A stretch of 64,000 bases of DNA, taken from positions 2,170,001 through 2,234,000 of the forward strand of contig JBLDXI010000021.1 in assembly GCA_047495785.1 (NCBI GenBank). Reading direction: 5' to 3'. How positions within the stretch are numbered: position 1 is the stretch's first letter; each line of letters opens with the position of its first letter. Made by a program: the position numbers and the translations under genes. Source of the DNA: Lepidodermella squamata. Taxonomy: Eukaryota > Gastrotricha. Below, one piece after another: positions 1 through 12,100 of the stretch. The notes under the pieces were generated by a model, which saw nothing but the letters and a program-made list of their open reading frames with translations, was not told where the DNA came from and made no database searches.

Positions 1-1930
1 TGTATCTGCATCACAATTTGGCTTTCGGGAATTTCACTCAACAGACACCTGTTCGGCAAAAATGACTAATGACTGACTTATCGCATTAGATCGCGACTAG
101 ATGATAGCCATAGTAAGCATAGATATGATTAAAGCGTTCGACACCTTGAGCACTGGCTTTGAAGATTCTTAGATTCTTCTTAACCGTGCGCCATGAAATT
201 GAGCGCATAATATACCATAAAATATATATCCGTGTATATATCCAAAGCTAAACGGGGATAATGGCAGAAAAATTCATCAAAAATTAGGTTAGCAGAGCAA
301 AATTAGCAAAATTAGGTTAGTCATAGATCATAGAAAACCATATATTTTTATGTCCTACAATCGTTCGATCATCGGCGAAGTTAAAATCAAAACCCAGTTA
401 AAACATGTCGAAAAATGTGCACCGCCAAATTCTACTAATACAGCAAAATTAATCCCCAAATCCCTCCCACATGATCACAGCCGGTCAAAACCGAGCCGCG
501 GCATAGCTAAGGCGATGAAACAATAGGTTGAAAGATGTATTTGACCAGCACTAAGAAACCGAAGGTTGCCGAGGACTATATTCCCTTCAAGCGCCAACAG
601 ACAATCAGCTCGTATCATTTCTCGGCCTTAATTCTCCTTAAGGTAGGCGAGGCGTGTGTTTGTTTAAAGTCACCCTATATCTCCGAAAGAAGTATTTGCC
701 GATGATCACATATTTCTGATCTAGATTTGCCGGGCTCGAGGATTAATTAGTCAGTTTCATGCAGTCACTGACACTTCTTAAAGAAGTACTATTATTACCA
801 CTATCTCATTACCACTATACAGCTGTGTACCACTATTACACAGGCTGATGACGAGAAGTAACAAACAACCTGGCTTCGTCGCTTCACCTTCAATAGCCCC
901 ATCAAACCAACGCCGAACGGGGACCAAGAAAGACGGCGCCGAAAGCGCTCACTGTTGCTTGAACTATAACTAATAATGCTAAGGAACTAAAAATAGTAAT
1001 ACCTAATAAAATAGCATGCTTTTTCGGTGGTAGATCTGCTATTTACCGTAGTTACCGAAATACTAACCCGGGCTTATACAAAAATGATACCTCGAAAAAT
1101 GGGGAAAAGTAGGCTTCTATTCAAGACTAGGCTTCTGTTTGAGATAGGCTTATGCAACGGAGACCTGACGTTACTTTCCGTCTTTCAATCTCAAAACTCA
1201 TCAAAACTCATCAAAGTATTCATTATTAGTTATTAGCTAGGTCGTCTAATAGCTGGAAATCAAGACTAATAAGGAAAGCTTTCACTAAAATCATCATAAA
1301 CAGCAGATTATTACATATCTTCACGCATTTTTCGTTTTTAATTTCGGCCTATATTTCGGTAACTACGGTAGTTGGAATATTTCGTTTCGATCTAATGGTG
1401 TCAGGCTCAAGACTCAATATATGATTACGGGAGGCGACCCGAAGACAAACAACAAATAAAATTCAAGTACTATTAGAGGCATACTCTTGAAAATTGAAAG
1501 CTCAGTCAACAACGCTCATCCAAACTCATTCAAGTAACTAAAAGCACGCCTTCCGAAAGCAGGTAGTTGCTTTATCGCAATAAGAAAAAAAATTTCCAAC
1601 CGAAAGCATATCTCCTTGGCATTGAAACTAAAAACATTGAAATGCCTAATACCAGCATGGAGTATGACTGAAGACGAGGAAACGGCGCTAAATAAAAGAT
1701 AATATCAATGAGTGTGTTGTATCTAGGAAAACAATTTAATGTAATAAATTTATGCAAAATGGATTATATCCCTAACATAGGCATTAGGCTATCAATGTGC
1801 GGCGGCATTATCGAAGTTGGTAGATTAATTGAAAAGCGACGTCTAAATTACCCAGGTCATACAATAAGGATACAGACCTCTGTCGACGAGAAAGGTGAAC
1901 CGATACCATCGGGGCCAGTACACGTAGATG
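1..1930. other. Mostly non-coding upstream region
   Basis: I find no gene I can name here. Stop codons are dense in all frames and the sequence is AT-rich. It contains a short imperfect direct repeat (CTCATCAAAA-type unit near 1192-1212), a possible two-exon small reading frame at 535-781 and the start of an open plus-strand frame at 1708; the last two are listed separately. Confidence 0.6.
535..781 (+). CDS. Possible tiny two-exon ORF (54 aa), unrecognised
   Basis: An ATG at 535 opens a Lys/Pro-rich frame ending in AAG at 642, followed directly by GTAGGC. A pyrimidine-rich stretch ending in CTAG at 721-724 then leads to an in-frame second piece, 725-781, ending in TAA. Joined, this gives 54 residues starting MYLTSTKKPKVAEDY. 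The 82-bp putative intron is the right size for this genome. I recognise no domain, and a frame this short can arise by chance. It could also be the remnant of a larger gene or a mobile element. Confidence 0.18.
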
Positions 1931-2118
1931 CGGTTATAATAATATAACAAGGAAAAACCGAAGGTGCCCGTGGCAGACCTCGTAAAGATGGAAGTAAATT
2001 AACAGAAAGAGTAAAGATGCAGGGAAGAGAAATAAATCCTTCAGTTTCGAATTCAAATTCAATAAAAAATAAACGCTTGAACATACCTTCAGAAGTTCAT
2101 AGATCACCGTTGGAGTAA
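1708..2118 (+). pseudogene. Open plus-strand frame broken by one TAA, possible decayed element
   Basis: Starting at ATG 1708 one frame stays open for 79 codons, meets TAA at 1945-1947, then stays open for 56 more codons to the TAA at 2116-2118. The conceptual products look protein-like rather than random: the first part has basic and Gly/Pro-rich stretches (ending SGPVHVDAVIII), and the second has an AT-hook-like RGRPRKDG. It lies antisense to the last exons of GLE1, so its tail may be a shadow of GLE1 exon 4. It could be a relic of a transposable element. I do not recognise the family. Confidence 0.2.
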
Positions 2119-4154
2119 GATCGGGGAACGGAGCTATCCGCAGAATTCTGACTAAAAGCGCCCAAACTTGAGCCACGGTCACAGGTCTGGACCCATTTGG
2201 TGGCAACGGAACTTGCGCGATGGAAATCGTTGCAAACAGTGTAACTATGCCACTCATGCGCTTTAAAAACCGTTCGATTCCCTCGTATTCGCCGTCGTTT
2301 TTACGTTTATAGCCAAGTTGTTCCAACAAACTGTCTACGCTAGCGTTAGCGTTAGATGAAATAGATAATTCAGTCGGCACAAGTAGCGGACAAGCGTTGT
2401 AGAAATGAGACACCATGAGCTTAGCCATGTCAGGTCTTGTAAGTACAAGTGGAAGAACGGCCGCTGCCAAGGGAGAGGCAACGGATGGCTGCGAAGATAC
2501 TTCCTCTTCAGCTTGGCCAATCAACTTTTTGCAGATTGCAAGCTTTACGAAGTCGAGCCCAAGAGGGTGACATTGGACTGTCACGCTGAGCTGCCCACCT
2601 ATTTCAACCAAGCCTCCATCAAGCAGCTTATTCAATTTGACGGATATTCCTGAGCTGAGCTCAGATTCTGATGATAGCATATTAATTAGGGAAAAGACGC
2701 CACGTTGAAGTCCAGAACGCTGTTGTTTGAAGTTGGGGTCCTCCATAAATGGTTTTAATCGAGCACGCCATTGCTCCACAAACTCCTTAGATTCTTTGAC
2801 GATTGCCTGCCAGTCATTATTCGCAGGCTGAATCGACTGATTTGGTGCAGGCAACTGGGCTTCAGCAGTTACTTGAGGAGCCGCTTCTGCTTGAGGATTC
2901 GGCGCTTTTTGAGGAGCTTGATTTTTCATCAAACTTTCGAATTCGTCGAAAAATTTCATGCTGTCATCGGCGAGCTTGTTGTTTTCAGACATCAATTGAG
3001 CAAAAGCTTCAGGGGAAGTTGATTCAATGTTTAAAGAGACCAAGTGGGCCACTTTCCCTTCCAAATTAGCTTTTATTTGACTCAAAGCTTGAACGAGTTG
3101 ATCGTTTGACGTCGATGGCATTTCAGCCAAGCGCTTGATAGAGTTCCGCAATTTAGCTGTTACCAAAGAAAGCTCTGCTTTGTTATTATCGATCTCAGCG
3201 GACCTAACACACAATCATAAATAACAATCCGAACACGAAAACCAATGGAAAATACTTTAACGTAGCAGAATGGACTGATTTTAATCTGGTCTTCAACTCA
3301 GCATCCCGACCGATACGATGCTGTTCCATCTGCTTGATTAAAGCAGATACTGGGCTGGTTACACCAGTATTTTCCTCACTAAATTATGAATAAATAAAAT
3401 TGCAACCTTCTCATTATCAATCTCACATGTTCTTTTCTGCGCTGCTGAGCTCGGCCTCGAGCCTCTGTTTCCGATCGGCAAACTGAGACAGAACCTGAGC
3501 ATCCCTTGACCGTAATTCAGCGGTGACAGACGCCAAGCGCTTCGACCGATCGTTGATTAAATCATTACGATACTGACGAATCGACTCCTTAGCAGCACGG
3601 CGAGCGTCAAGGTCTGCCTCTAAAAATAAATTTTGCAGAACGTTAGAAACACCGGCTCCGTCATCTTCGGAGGAGGAGTCTTCTGACTCTTTCGAACACA
3701 GCGATAGTTCACTAGAATCCAGCAATGCTAATTCTTCGAATTCAGTTGAAGGAATAGATGGCAGCCGAGGATTGCTTACGGCTGTTTTGAAATTATTGGC
3801 AGATGTCGCATGCTTGTACGATTGACTTGGTACGTCAGTTCGAACACGAAGAGCAGCTAAGCGGCTGCACGCACGGCAGGTTTTCCGAAATGAACATGAG
3901 CATTCGGGCAGAGCATGAGAAAAATGCTAAAAACAAACAATACATTTAGGAAAGAAATAGCTTAATTAATAAGAAATACTAACCACGGATAACGGTTTTC
4001 GCAAAGTGTCTTTTACTGATCCATACCGCAACCTAGATTTCGGAGATTCAGCCATCAAACGAAAAACTAGGTCTTTCATTTGCTCATCTGCTCCGCATGG
4101 CGCCCGAGACTGCGCAGAAAATAAAGACTGTTTTTTCCCTCCAATCATCGGCAT
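1934..4154 (-). CDS. GLE1: GLE1-like mRNA export factor
   Basis: Likely mRNA export mediator, which in the known family activates the DEAD-box helicase DDX19/Dbp5 at the nuclear pore with IP6. Exons (5' to 3'): 4154-3984, 3926-3427, 3378-3262, 3203-2087, 1978-1934; 649 aa. The N-terminal third is Ser/Asp-rich with a Cys cluster. A long charged coiled coil (about residues 120-320) comes next, then a Pro/Ala/Gln linker. The C-terminal GLE1 helical domain (about 430-640) shows LIGQAEEEV, the FLKRMSG motif and the PLSD-like FPDLTP...YELLK. The last exon is weak: the final 70-80 residues typical of the family are absent, and the last 108-nt intron is in frame, so retention would not break the protein. 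It lies 58 bp downstream of HEMK1 on the same strand, suggesting an operon or very tight packing. Confidence 0.8.
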
Positions 4155-4212
4155 GTCAATAACTAACGGTAACAGTAACTATTAAAAAATGAAATTCAAT
4201 TGATCAGGATTA
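4155..4212 (-). promoter_or_regulatory. 58-bp intercistronic spacer with acceptor-like site
   Basis: Between the HEMK1 stop and the GLE1 ATG there are only 58 bases. On the minus strand they contain a T-run followed by AATAG (AG complementary to 4179-4180), which looks like a 3' splice site, about 24 bases before the GLE1 ATG. No AATAAA is present in the spacer. In nematodes such an acceptor with no intron upstream marks spliced-leader addition to a downstream operon gene. Here that is inference; a leader exon cannot be excluded. Confidence 0.35.
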
Positions 4213-5142
4213 TCAGAATTTGATGACAGCAAATCTCTCGACATTTCCGTAATCACGCATGAACTGAACTTTTTTTGCTGAATTAAGCAGTGCAATATCG
4301 TGAACATGCCGGGCCTGATCATGAGCTATCTCCAGAAACACAATACGTTTTCCTAATGGATTGAGCATGACCTTCGCTTGAAATAAGAGTTTTCTAATGA
4401 GATCCAAGCCATCAGTGCCACCATCCAGAGCCAAATGTGACTCGTATTGCTTGATCTCAGGACTTAAACTTGCTATGTCATTCGACTTGATGTAAGGAGG
4501 ATTGCTGACGATAAAATCAAATTCAGACGGCGCCTCTTTCAAAAACAGATCAAATGGGCAGTGCAAGATAGACAAACGATCAGAAACATTATGCAACGTA
4601 GCATTTTCACGCGTAAGCTTGAATGATTCTTCGAGTGCGTCAATCGCGAAACCAGTGCTCAACGGTGAAGATTTCAACAAGGAAATTGAAATACATCCGC
4701 TTCCACACCCAACATCTATTTGGAGGATAATAACGGATAATTAATGAGATTCGATGAACGATGAAACACTCCTACCAAGAAATTTAAAACGTTGGTTAGG
4801 ACAATGAGACAAAATAATATCGATCAGTAGCTCCGTTTCTGGCCGAGGGATTAGCACTGGTTGGCGCATTTTCAGGTTCAAGCCTCGAAAGCTCCACTCT
4901 CCGAGAATATACTGCACGGGTATCCGCTTTTGACGTTGCTCAACATAGCTATAAAAAGTTTTTACTTCTTTCGAGCTCCGAGTGAAGCGCGAAACAGGAT
5001 AAAAAGAAGTAACGCGAAAAGATACCCGAAATAACTCTCTTGTGGAGGAAAACGATTCCAGCGGGTCAATCCCACTTTGCAGAAGCCTTTTGTAACCACG
5101 GTAAAAGCAAAGTTTCAGAAAATTTACTCTGAAAACCCCCAT
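4213..5142 (-). CDS. HEMK1: HemK-family release-factor glutamine methyltransferase
   Basis: Known members methylate the glutamine of the GGQ motif in class 1 peptide release factors using S-adenosylmethionine; the animal HEMK1 form acts in mitochondria. Two exons, 5142-4776 and 4715-4213, give 289 aa, the usual size. The N-terminal half carries the family signature [11 protein letters not shown] and [10 protein letters not shown] (about residues 80-110). The second exon opens with the SAM-binding motif DVGCGSGC and contains the catalytic NPPY motif in SNPPYIKS (about residue 190). The start is the first ATG ([20 protein letters not shown]), which is basic, hydrophobic and acid-poor, consistent with a mitochondrial presequence. 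The intron is 60 bp. GLE1 follows 58 bp downstream, and CLUH diverges from the opposite side. Confidence 0.88.
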
Positions 5143-6170
5143 GTTACTGTAAAATCAAAACTAAACAAGCTGGCTCTAGATAGGGGTTATACTCTGAATA
5201 TCCCTACTTGACGCTAAGGGCTACGCACTTCGGTCTGTGAAGGACCATTCTCCTTTTTTCTCTCGTCTCTTTTACTGCGCGCGCTAAATGCAATTCAATT
5301 TTGATGTTGACCGTAATTTAATTTTAAAACATGAATAATTTTTTAAAAACTTTTGAATATTACATATGAAAAAACTTTTATGTCACGTGATGTGACTTTT
5401 AGCGCGCAAAGTTTGGGGGCCTGCATGCGGCGTGGTTTGAAGTTGGCTGTTTCTGGGTTTCAGTTTGTGTTGGTGATGCCGGCACCCCCAAGTTCTGGCT
5501 CAAGCTCGCGTATTTAATTTCGCCATGTTTCATGTGTCTAAACTGATAATAGGAACAAGAAATGATTTGCTAACACTTCGTGGAGATTGTGTCTCCACGT
5601 CGCGTGAGTCCTGAATTTACGTCAGGTTCCGTTCAATTTAGTGTCCCGATGCTCTAGGTCAAATATAGTCTGCCTGTGTTACATTTGTTAATTGTTGCTT
5701 TTCATCTTTTACATATTCAGGATGAACTTTTTTGCATCGCCTACGATTCCAGATGCTTTTTATTCGTGAATTAAATTAATATGTAATCAGTTTGCTACTG
5801 TTGGACTAATGCAATATATGTAATTTTTAAAACTTCCTTTTTATCATGGAGCTGAATTTTGGGTTAGGGGAAAACTATCAAGTATTATATCTTGCAGAGT
5901 ATCAACTCCCGCTAAGGGAAGCCTGGTCAATGATAGTTTTTTTTTAAGAGAAATAGCTATTAATTATGTTATCCAATTTACGTAAGTAATCCGATAACGC
6001 CAGTAGAGGCTCTTGAGCCATCTTGTTTGATATTCAGCCCCTTTGTATGCATTATTCCTGTAAACCAGGTGAAACTATGGAATTAAATTTAGGCTTTTTC
6101 CTTTCCTAAATGTTCTAATCCTGACGCTATTTATGCTTCTCATTTAGCTGTTATCGTATTGGTTGATTGC
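5143..6170. other. Divergent intergenic region between HEMK1 and CLUH
   Basis: About 1 kb separates the two oppositely oriented genes and probably holds both promoters. I see no coding potential. A pyrimidine-rich stretch ending TTTAG at about 6142-6146, 24 bases before the CLUH ATG, could be the acceptor of a 5'-UTR intron or a trans-splice site. No clear TATA box was identified. Confidence 0.5.
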
Positions 6171-9100
6171 ATGGCTGTCGGTGACACCGCTACAAACGCC
6201 GAAGGCAATGTTGAGCAGTTCTCGGGCGACAGCGTAACTATTGAAGCTAATACTTCAGGCGTCGTTGACACTCCTCCGGAGTCATCGTCTGATAACGAAA
6301 ATAGCACCAAGGACAAAGCGAGTCCGGAATCATCTCCAGTGCAAAGTCCAGGTGAACCGATAAATGGAAATGTTGCGCAACGAGTCAAACTGGGAGAGCC
6401 TGATGTATTTTCTGAAAATTGTTTCACAGTCAAAATAACTGCACCAGGAACGGAGCCCTTTGATCTGCAGGTTTGTTGAACTTGTTTAATCTCTAGATCT
6501 GCATTGGAGTATGAAATACAAGTTTTGGAGGCCTAAACATACCATTTGTTTGAATGGTGGTTTTATTTATATTCATCGTTTCTAGTTGTATTTTATGAAT
6601 CGTCAGCTATATCATTCAGTTTCGGTCTTAATCTAGGTCGGCTGCAGACTTGCGGCTGTTGCGTTGCACACTGCTGCCGTGCTACTTCAACGCGCATTTA
6701 GCAAAGCGCGTTAAGTTAGCGAGAATAATTTCACTTGTGGACAGCGCATTCTATACTCCCATTTATTCATGGCGGAATTTGTTTACATGATAATAACTGG
6801 ATGCTTCTAATATCGTTTGGGTGGTTTTATCAATGGCGAAAACTACGGCAGACATGTTTGCCGCTGGTTACCTTTTATGTGTGTGTTGATGTTGATAATG
6901 AGTGGCAGCGTTACAATTGCTGCTCCCTGGCTTAACCTCAGGTTTTGTTAGCTGATCCTACACTTCCGCTTAATGATAATGCTTTGTGCACGAATGCGAT
7001 AGTAACCTTCGCTCACTAATACTGACTGAAGTGCTAGCCGTTTATTAGTTTTGATTATGGGCATATTTACATATTGCGTAAGTTATTGTTTCAAGTTGCA
7101 GCGTTATGAATTTTTTAATTTGGAACGCCCGGAAATTTTGAGCTGCGTGCTAAAAAGCTGGCTTGGGCGACTTGCGGTCTGCTTGATCATGGGCATCAAT
7201 ATTCTTTATCATCACTCTTGCGGTTATTTGTTATCGCGATGTAGAGTAGAAAGCCTTTGCACGGCATTAATGCGTTCTGTATATTATGCCGTGACGTAAT
7301 ATGATGGCCACGCTGAAAGTCTGGGCGCGCACTACTTTCACCGCAGTCTGCTATGCGAATTAGATAATAGTTGCTCCATTCTTCATCTACCGGCGTCTGG
7401 AAAAACGGTAGAAACTAGTGCTCTAAAGGGGCGAAACCGCACCGCACATATGTGTTTGTGTTTCTCCGGCTCAGAAACTGCGGCGCATTTGCTCGCTATC
7501 GAATCAAAAGAAATGCAGCACGCAAAAGGCTATGCCTGGTTTATTCTCGCAGGTATGAGATGCAAAAACTCTCGCCCGGCGGGAGCCCTCAATGAAAACA
7601 TTGACCAGTCAGCTAATGTGAATAAGAATATCATCACTGACATAATTTAATGAGAACGATGGCCGTAATTGGCATTATTCCGATTAAAAAGGCGATACTC
7701 ATGCATCGATAAAATGAATGAAAGTTGATGATGATGATAAGAAATAACATCTTGCGTTTTTATTCCAGGTTTCTGCAAATGAACTTGTCCACGAGATCCA
7801 TCAAATCCTGATGGAACGTGAAGACACTTGTCATCGTACCTGCTTCTCCCTGCAACTAGACGGCCAAACTATCGACAATTTTCAGGAGTTGAAGACTTTT
7901 GCTGGGTTGAAAGATAATGCCGTATTGCGTGTAGTAGACGAACCGTACACCACTCGCGAAGCTCGTCTGCACGTGCAGCACCTGAGAAACCTGTTGGCAA
8001 CGTTTGACCCCACTCCTGCCTATCAGGGTCAGGAATGTGCTAGTCTGACTTTTGCCACCTCCATCGTTGCGTCGGAACTGTTTGACAGCGGACCTGCTGC
8101 ATCGAATGGGTCGCGAAATTCTCGAGTTTCCGGCGGCCAAACACTGACAGCGGATGCCTCAAACAGCGGTCAGGTTGACCACTCACCACCGCCTTACTTA
8201 TTGCCGGGCGTCTCAGCCGAGCCGCCACTTCTGCCTCTTTTCCTCGCGTCTCCTGCCACCAGTCCATCTCAAGAGAATGCCTCAGCTTTGAACACTGGTG
8301 GTTCGATTCAGTGTCTGAAATCGCTGCAGTACAGTGCGTGGAATCCCCCGATTCCAAACCGAAAACTGCATGGTGATTTGCTGTATCTGGAAATTCGCAC
8401 TCTCGAGGACAAAGACTATCACATCACTTGCTGCCCTAAAGGATTTTATGTCAATCAATCGACCGCGACGACGTTCAACCCAAAAGCAGCTTCGGGAATC
8501 GGCGGCCGGCCGGGTACTCACCACCCAGTCCCGACCCTCATCGATTTACTGAATCAAGTCAGCCCACTTTTCAGACGCAATTTCTCTCAGCTTTTGAAAA
8601 AGAGGTGAGTTAAAGCATAACAACGTGCAATTTTCGTTTTGAATGGCTGCCTTTTGTCCTGTCCTTGTGACAGGGCAAAAAATTGAAGCTAAGTTGAGCT
8701 CCTTTACGTGGGGCCACTCAACGCTTCACGGCCGTAGAGTAAAAGCTGCGTTAAGCGGCCATGAGTGCATATTCCATAACCTTTGTGGTTAGTCAGTTTT
8801 TGACCTTGAATGCGAAGACAAACCATGCAGTCTACACGTGTGTCTCTATTTTTAGGTCATCACGGCATCCATTTGAGCGCGTACCCACGGCTCTGCAAGT
8901 ACACACGTGGCTTGCTCCGAACGGCAACACATATCATGCCGACAACATGCGAGCTGAGCAAGCTTCTTTCCCTTGGAAGGTAAATAAATAACAGCAATGC
9001 GTTTGCATTCGATTTTGCTAAATATAATTGGGATTGCGTGCATGCGCCTTGAATGTTGATTCTATTTAACGTGTCGCGATATATGAGTAAGAAACCCACG

Positions 9101-12100
9101 TTTTCGCATCGATGCTTGAGGCTTCCGGTCCGCTGGCGTCGTCTACAGTAGTTGTGAAAATAATAATGTTTGTTTTAATTTTAATGCTAGATCAACTGCG
9201 ACGACCACATTCCCTACCAAAATCGCGATTGGAATGAGGAAGTCCAGGCGACTCGAGAAATGCCTAAGGATGCTCTCGGCGAGCGTGTACCACGTGAGCG
9301 AGCCATGTACAAGGTCGACTGCGACTTCGCCCAGGCCGCTATTCAAGGTGCCATTAATGTCGTGGACGGTAACATCATGCCAATCAACCCGGGAGAAACG
9401 CCGCGATGCCAGATGTTTATCTGGAACAACATCTTCTTCAGTCTCGGTTTCGAGGTCAAGGATCACTTCAAGGTTAATAATTTAACCTCAATTGCTAATT
9501 TACGAGCAATTCATGTAAAAGGAAGCTAATAGCAGGACTAGGAGGAAGAAAGTCCCAGTCATGTAATAATAACGAAATGCAAATGTTGCCTATTTATTAG
9601 TAACTGATCTCGGTGGTGTTGTCAATATACCGATTCAATATGAGATTAATCTAGATTATTAATCGGCGAGAAGAAACCAAGATTATTCTTTCGATTTTAG
9701 TCCCGATTAATCGAATCACTTTGATTAATCTTCTTTAACCATTAAGAGTCTACATGCTCTTTGATAGACCATTGGGCACGTCAAATTTCCCCGGCGACTG
9801 CGATTGTGCATGAGAGGATTTCGAGATATGGAGTTTCACAATTTATCGCAGGTTCAGTTGTTGACTGTTGAAGGTGATGCCACTGCCTAGCATGAGTTAA
9901 TAGAACGTGTTTCTTATTCTGCTGTCTGTTAGCGGGTATTTATATATAAGTATCTGAAGACGTTGTTTGATGCAATTCGTATTTCGTTTCATACAATCCT
10001 CGTTTTTTAATGACTGCTCTTTGCCTTGAAAAGAACCTAGACTTAGCAAATCAGATTCTAGCCATGACCTTGCAAAGTTAAAAGATAGCCTTTGCAATAA
10101 CGTTGTAGCACATAATTGATAAACATCACACCTGCTATGTTCATGTTAAAACGTTACCTGGTAAGGAAATCTTCAGGTATCTAGTTGATTCGCGCGATCA
10201 GTTTCTGCTGACTATCGATTATTTAGTGTGTGACCAAAATCCATTTGAAAATTGTAGCCGTCTTTGCATTTTATACTAGAAAAGGGTGTTTTCAAGCAGC
10301 ACAGTTTAAGATGGAAATGCAAGGCGTAGTTCTGGCAAAATTATTTCTCACAAAAAACTTTCCGCCGATGCTTAGCGTACCAATCTGGTAGGTCGTAAAA
10401 ACATACAAAGTAGAACAGCGAACGCGACAAAACAGCTGTTTAACCCTGTCAGAATGATGTTTGATGTGTTATGCGGCAATCGCTGTTATGTTGCAATTTC
10501 GCTTTTTGCTGTTATGCTTTGTTTGCTGTTTTGGATAGTTGCTGTTATGTCTGTCTGCCATAATCTGTTTGAACGATGAGGATGATCAACTCGAACAAGA
10601 TGAACCAATTTTTAGTTTTGTTCACCCGTCGATGACTCATTCAGTTTACTGTAGTTTGGTGTTTTCGCTATATAGAATAATTCGAAGTATTGGATTTGCG
10701 ATAAATTCTGCGTTCCGTAAATTTCGCATAAAGTTACGCGAAACTCGGGCTTTCTGTGTTAAAAGGGTAGGATCATCTTACTATTTCTGTCCATTAGATC
10801 AGAAATTATCGAGAAATGTATAGCAATCCTTGCGATCCTTGCTAATCGCGCATCATTTCCGATTTCGGGTTTCGCACAGCTCTGTTACGATTTACTCCCA
10901 CATGCGCAACCCTTTACTATAATTTAATATTATTATGCGCGCTTGTTTCACGCAATGTCACACATCAACAGGAGCTTTGTTTATGCGGAATGATTTCGGC
11001 AATCACCATTAATTGAGCGATGGTAAAAAATTTTTATAATTTCCAGTTATTGATTAAATTATTTTAGATATCACTCATGTCTTCAAAAAACTCATGCCAT
11101 GAAACGCAACAAAAAGGCAGCTCCCCAAAATTGAGCGCGGGTTAACAAAAGGTGGTCAACATCTTGATATATTTTATTGTCCCTCTGATGATGTGAAGCA
11201 GTTAGCGGGAGCGAGTAGCGAGTGAAGACTACGGCAGTTGTCCTTGTCCATCTCTGTTAGTATAAACGTGGATTCTCGGCGCGGTTTATAGGTCCCGCTA
11301 TCGGCTCGAAATATGAATAACTAGTTCATAAAAGTGATCCCTCGATTGTCTATATTGCCATCTTCAAGGTATATCATGAAACAGGGAGGCAAGCAACTGT
11401 CTTGCCATGCGGTGCATCACTAGGCTTTCTAGACGTGGATTGCCGGAAATGCTTCTTGTTTGCCCTAAGTTGGTGCCGAGTTGACAAAATTGCAAAAGGA
11501 ATGGGTGCTTGGTGCTTAATCTCTATTTAGGTAATTAAGAGCGCAACAACAAGATTAAGGAGGATTAGGTAATCCCCTTGGAAATGTCCTCGTCTTGAAA
11601 GGCTCACTGTGAGTCGCGCGAGTGGACAAGGGCTCGCGGCAGCAAATGGCGCGATAACTCTGAATCCTATCTATGAGCTACTGTTTGTTCCCATGTAGAG
11701 AGCCAAAGCTGAAGACCGGAAGCGCCGTTCTTGCAAAAAGCATGAAATATGACTGGACGTTGGTACCTTAGGTGGTAAGCCAATTTAAGTGCTTTTTCGA
11801 CGCGCGCATCGGCCTTAATAAAGTTATTGGCAATAACTATTAGTTGAAGGCGGCTGTTGTTCGGATATCGTGGTGGTGGCACTGATGGAAATTCTTACCC
11901 AAGCGCATGATTGCAAATAACTAATTATGTTTGAATTCAATTTTTAACTATCGTTAAAGGAAACATAAAAATAACTTTGAGTTACATAGCGCCGCCCAGC
12001 CTATCATTTGCCTCATTACAAACGGTGCGCACAGCTAGGCTGCTGGGTAATACCCGTAGTATTATTGTTTACATTTAAAATAATATCCAAGGGTTGCGCA

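Noticed and set aside
10539-10823. 94-codon frame in CLUH intron 4
   Set aside because: No resemblance to a transposase or other protein; not linked to splice sites.
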